From positions 308,748 through 372,747 of the forward strand of contig NZ_WUUT01000003.1 of assembly GCF_009831575.1 (NCBI RefSeq): 64,000 bases of DNA, read 5' to 3'. Positions 62,053 through 64,000 of this stretch are shown in pieces. The position numbers were made by a program, and so were the translations under genes. This stretch comes from Halovenus carboxidivorans. GTDB lineage: Archaea; Halobacteriota; Halobacteria; Halobacteriales; Haloarculaceae. Below the pieces are notes generated by a model, which did no database searches, was not told the DNA's origin, and saw only the letters and a list, made by a program, of their open reading frames with translations. The stretch's first letter is position 1. Every line of letters starts with the position of its first letter.

Positions 62053-63069
62053 TTCGAACCCGTCGCGGTCGAGCAACTCGAGCAGACCGCGGTTGATCTT
62101 GCGGGCGAGCGAGGGCCCCTCGTAGACTAACCCGGTGTACAACTGGACCACGCGTGCGCCCGCGCGGATCTTCTGGTATGCGTCCTCCGCGGAAGAAATA
62201 CCACCGACTCCGACCACCGGCACGTCTACACGCTGTGCGACGTATCGAACCATCTCGGTCGACCGGGCTTTGATCGGTTCGCCGGAGAGTCCGCCGCCCT
62301 CGACGCGGGCGGGCGAGCGCAGAGACGCCGGCCGGTCGGTCGTCGTGTTCGTCGCGACGACGCCGTCGAGGTCGAACTCCTCGACGATGCTCAAGGCGTC
62401 GTCGACCGCCGGTTCGGGCAGGTCCGGCGAGAGTTTCACGAGCAGCGGGGCTGCACCCGCCGTCTGGAGTGTCTCGATGATCGCCGCCATCGAGTCGCGG
62501 TTCTGCAGTTCCGCGAATCCCTGTGAGTTCGGACAGGAGATGTTGACCACGAAGAAATCCCCGCCGGAGGCGACCTGTTCGTAGGTCTCCCGGTAGTCCC
62601 CTGGCGCGTCTTCGGGGTCTACGTCCTCGCTTTTGGCGATGTTGACACCGACCGGAAAGTCGGTATCGAGGCGGTCGAGACGCTCGCCGATCACCGCCGC
62701 TCCGTCGTTGTTCAACCCCATCCGGTTGATGAGGCCGCGGTCCTCGGGGAGTCGGAACATCCGCGGCCGGGGATTACCTGTCTGTGGGCTGGCCGTCACG
62801 CCACCGACCTCGACGAACCCGAATCCGAGCGAACCGAGCGCCGGAGCGATTTCCGCGTTCTTATCGAACCCGGCAGCGACCCCGACGGGGTTGGGGAACT
62901 GCTGGCCGAACACCGTCGTCTGGAGTCGTTCGCTCTCCACCCTGTACCGGTCTCGGACGACCGATCGCAGAGGTGTCTGCTGGTACATCTCCAGAGACCG
63001 ATGGACCAGTCCGTGTGCCGTCTCGGGTGGGAGCCGAAAAAAGAGCGGTTTGGCGATGTCGTAGATCAT
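62020..63069 (-). CDS. pyrD: Quinone-dependent dihydroorotate dehydrogenase
   Basis: FMN enzyme of pyrimidine synthesis, 349 residues, of the class 2 membrane-associated type: N-terminal helix (LFFRLPPETAHGLVHRSLE) that forms the quinone tunnel, GFDKNAEIAPAL, NRMGLNNDGA, FFVVNISCPNSQG and the C-terminal phosphate loop VGVGGISSAEDAYQKI. It overlaps the sulfatase gene tail-to-tail by 33 nt and follows a small AbrB-like gene by 4 nt. Confidence 0.94.
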   Translation of the reverse strand: MIYDIAKPLFFRLPPETAHGLVHRSLEMYQQTPLRSVVRDRYRVESERLQTTVFGQQFPNPVGVAAGFDKNAEIAPALGSLGFGFVEVGGVTASPQTGNPRPRMFRLPEDRGLINRMGLNNDGAAVIGERLDRLDTDFPVGVNIAKSEDVDPEDAPGDYRETYEQVASGGDFFVVNISCPNSQGFAELQNRDSMAAIIETLQTAGAAPLLVKLSPDLPEPAVDDALSIVEEFDLDGVVATNTTTDRPASLRSPARVEGGGLSGEPIKARSTEMVRYVAQRVDVPVVGVGGISSAEDAYQKIRAGARVVQLYTGLVYEGPSLARKINRGLLELLDRDGFESVEAAVGADL

Positions 63070-63073
63070 CGAG

Positions 63074-63271
63074 TCAGAACTCGTGTTCGACGTCCTCGGG
63101 GTCGGCTTTCTGGATGATGATCTTGTTGTCTCGCACCCTGACGAACACCTCGTCCCCGATCTCCATCCCGGCTACGGCAAGTTCGTCTTCGTGGAGATTG
63201 ATGTGCACGTTGTGGTACTCACCGTCCTCGTCTTTCGCGCCACTTGGGCTGAGCTTCTTCTTTCGAACCAT
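63074..63271 (-). CDS. SpoVT/AbrB-like small protein
   Basis: A 65-residue protein with the swapped-hairpin AbrB pattern: hydrophilic N-terminus (MVRKKKLSPSGAKDE), NVHINLHEDELAVAGM, then VFVRVRDNKIIIQK. Such proteins bind DNA as dimers, or act as antitoxins when paired; no toxin gene is adjacent. It precedes pyrD by 4 nt on the same strand and probably shares its transcript. Confidence 0.75.
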   Translation of the reverse strand: MVRKKKLSPSGAKDEDGEYHNVHINLHEDELAVAGMEIGDEVFVRVRDNKIIIQKADPEDVEHEF

Positions 63272-63417
63272 CGCGGCTTTCTAGTCCGTGTTCACTGGAG
63301 CATCTACTTAAGTTTACCGCGCGCGCCTGTCTCACTCCTGCGCGCGAGTGCCAGGGCCGCCTGCACCCGTCCAGCGACCGGCCGAATCGTCGTCAACCGC
63401 TCCTCGTGGCCGCCCGT

Positions 63418-63467
63418 GTTTATAAAAGAATCCGTAGATGGCGGTTGATTAGGGGGTATATTTATTA
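63418..63467 (+). promoter_or_regulatory. Two TATA elements upstream of MC1 gene
   Basis: TTTATAAAAG (63418-63427) and GTATATTTATTAT (63455-63467) both precede the MC1 ATG at 63505. The second would give a ~15-nt leader; two start sites would suit a strongly expressed chromosomal protein. Confidence 0.5.
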
Positions 63468-63504
63468 TCGACCGTGTGCTGGCTTCACATGGAGCGGTGA
63501 ACTC

Positions 63505-63816
63505 ATGGCACGTGACAACGACAAGCGCAACTTCGCGCTCAGAGAGGAGAACGGCGAAGAAGACAGCGTCTTTTCGGGGGGGACACCGAGACAGGCAGCC
63601 CTGAAAGCCGCCCGGCGTCTCGATCCGGCCCCGTCCGAGGAGGAGGCAGAGACCGAAGAGCTCCGGCTTCGGGAAAAAGGCACCCACAAAGTCCACATCT
63701 ACGAGGGGTGGGCGTGGGAGGAAGAAGCCCCGGACGACAAACCGGACTGGATGCCCGGCGAAATCACCAAGGGGAACGTCGAAAAGCAGGGCGTCGAACA
63801 CCTCGACGAGATCTGA
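63505..63816 (+). CDS. Non-histone chromosomal protein MC1
   Basis: A 103-residue DNA-bending architectural protein of the archaeal MC1 family. The whole sequence is diagnostic: ARDNDKRNFALREENGEED at the start, TPRQAALKAARRLDP, KVHIYEGWAWEEEAP and KPDWMPGEITKGNV. MC1 compacts DNA and prefers bent or supercoiled sites. ATG 63505 is chosen; the longer frame adds a basic, non-family extension. Confidence 0.95.
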   Translation: MARDNDKRNFALREENGEEDSVFSGGTPRQAALKAARRLDPAPSEEEAETEELRLREKGTHKVHIYEGWAWEEEAPDDKPDWMPGEITKGNVEKQGVEHLDEI

Positions 63817-63870
63817 CCTCGACGGTAGCTCTTCCTCACCCGGGGTATCTGACAGTCGGTCAGTGCCACC

Positions 63871-63961
63871 TGTAGCCGCTGAACCCAAATAGCTCGGCCC
63901 CGAGAACAGGGATGCGCGGCTCTCATCCACCTCGACCACACGCACGTGCGCGGGATGAGAG
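63871..63961. other. Cluster of inverted repeats at window end (possible structured RNA or operator)
   Basis: Nested pairs are AGCCGC (63874-63879)/GCGGCT (63916-63921) around CTCGG...CCGAG (63893-63904), then CTCTCATCC (63920-63928)/GGATGAGAG (63953-63961) around the palindrome CGCACGTGCG (63941-63950). They sit 58-145 nt after MC1. No known RNA family was recognised; it may also be a terminator. The rest of 63817-64000 shows no complete gene. Confidence 0.35.
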
Positions 63962-64000
63962 GTCGGCCTCCGGCCGCGCAACAGTTTCTCTGCGCTCGCC

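Noticed and set aside
63304-63981. 225-codon minus-strand frame across MC1
   Set aside because: Shadow of MC1, which is an unambiguous family member, and it covers the MC1 promoter.

Overview
The window is a 64 kb chromosomal stretch of a halophilic archaeon (class Halobacteria). The signs are high GC with strong G/C preference at third codon positions, very acidic proteins, haloarchaea-specific families (HTH-10/bacterio-opsin-activator-like regulators, MC1 chromosomal protein, halocyanin, PGF-CTERM protein, archaeal type IV pilin), Tat (twin-arginine) signals on most secreted proteins, and many leaderless genes with a TATA element about 25-30 nt before the start codon. The genus cannot be fixed from the sequence. 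No CRISPR array, complete insertion sequence, prophage or replication origin was seen.

Layout. 1-4.6 kb: acyl-CoA synthetase, a regulator and a Tat-secreted propeller protein, closed by a broken 3' fragment of a second acyl-CoA synthetase. 4.6-8.8 kb: cofH (coenzyme F420), then a CheW/ParA pair divergent from an archaellar FlaD/E-domain protein. 8.8-18.7 kb: ABC exporter, CBS and GNAT genes, tRNA-Thr, a metallo-hydrolase, cysteine synthase, two thioredoxin-fold proteins and an HTH-10 regulator. 19.1-24.3 kb: a four-gene 2-oxoacid dehydrogenase operon (E1a-E1b-E2-E3); lipoyl synthase lies at 31.3-32.3 kb. 24.4-30.8 kb: a seven-gene iron/siderophore-type operon with DtxR/Idr-like operators at two promoters and three unknown haloarchaeal genes at its end. 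32.6-36.6 kb: DUF2064 protein, tRNA-Ser with a duplicated 3' end, MOSC protein and a methyl-accepting transducer. 36.7-43.5 kb: quinone oxidoreductase, a Tat/PGF-CTERM surface protein, a cytochrome b-molybdopterin oxidoreductase, pgk and a creatininase-family protein. 43.7-50.4 kb: cytochrome oxidase (coxB, fused coxAC, subunit IV), homoserine kinase, MscS channel and halocyanin. 50.4-64 kb: pdxS, hpt, a pilin, coaBC, the semi-phosphorylative Entner-Doudoroff set (gluconate dehydratase, KDG aldolase, glucose dehydrogenase), a Usp protein, elp3, a sulfatase-like protein, pyrD and MC1.

Functionally the region is mostly core metabolism. Sugar oxidation (gad-kdgA-gdh, pgk) and 2-oxoacid oxidation (OADH plus lipA) feed a haem-copper oxidase, with halocyanin as a possible donor. 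The accessory parts most worth attention are the dual-operator iron operon with its unknown distal genes, the CheW-ParA-FlaD/E cluster, the acyl-CoA synthetase scar around 1.7-4.2 kb and the att-like duplication beside tRNA-Ser.
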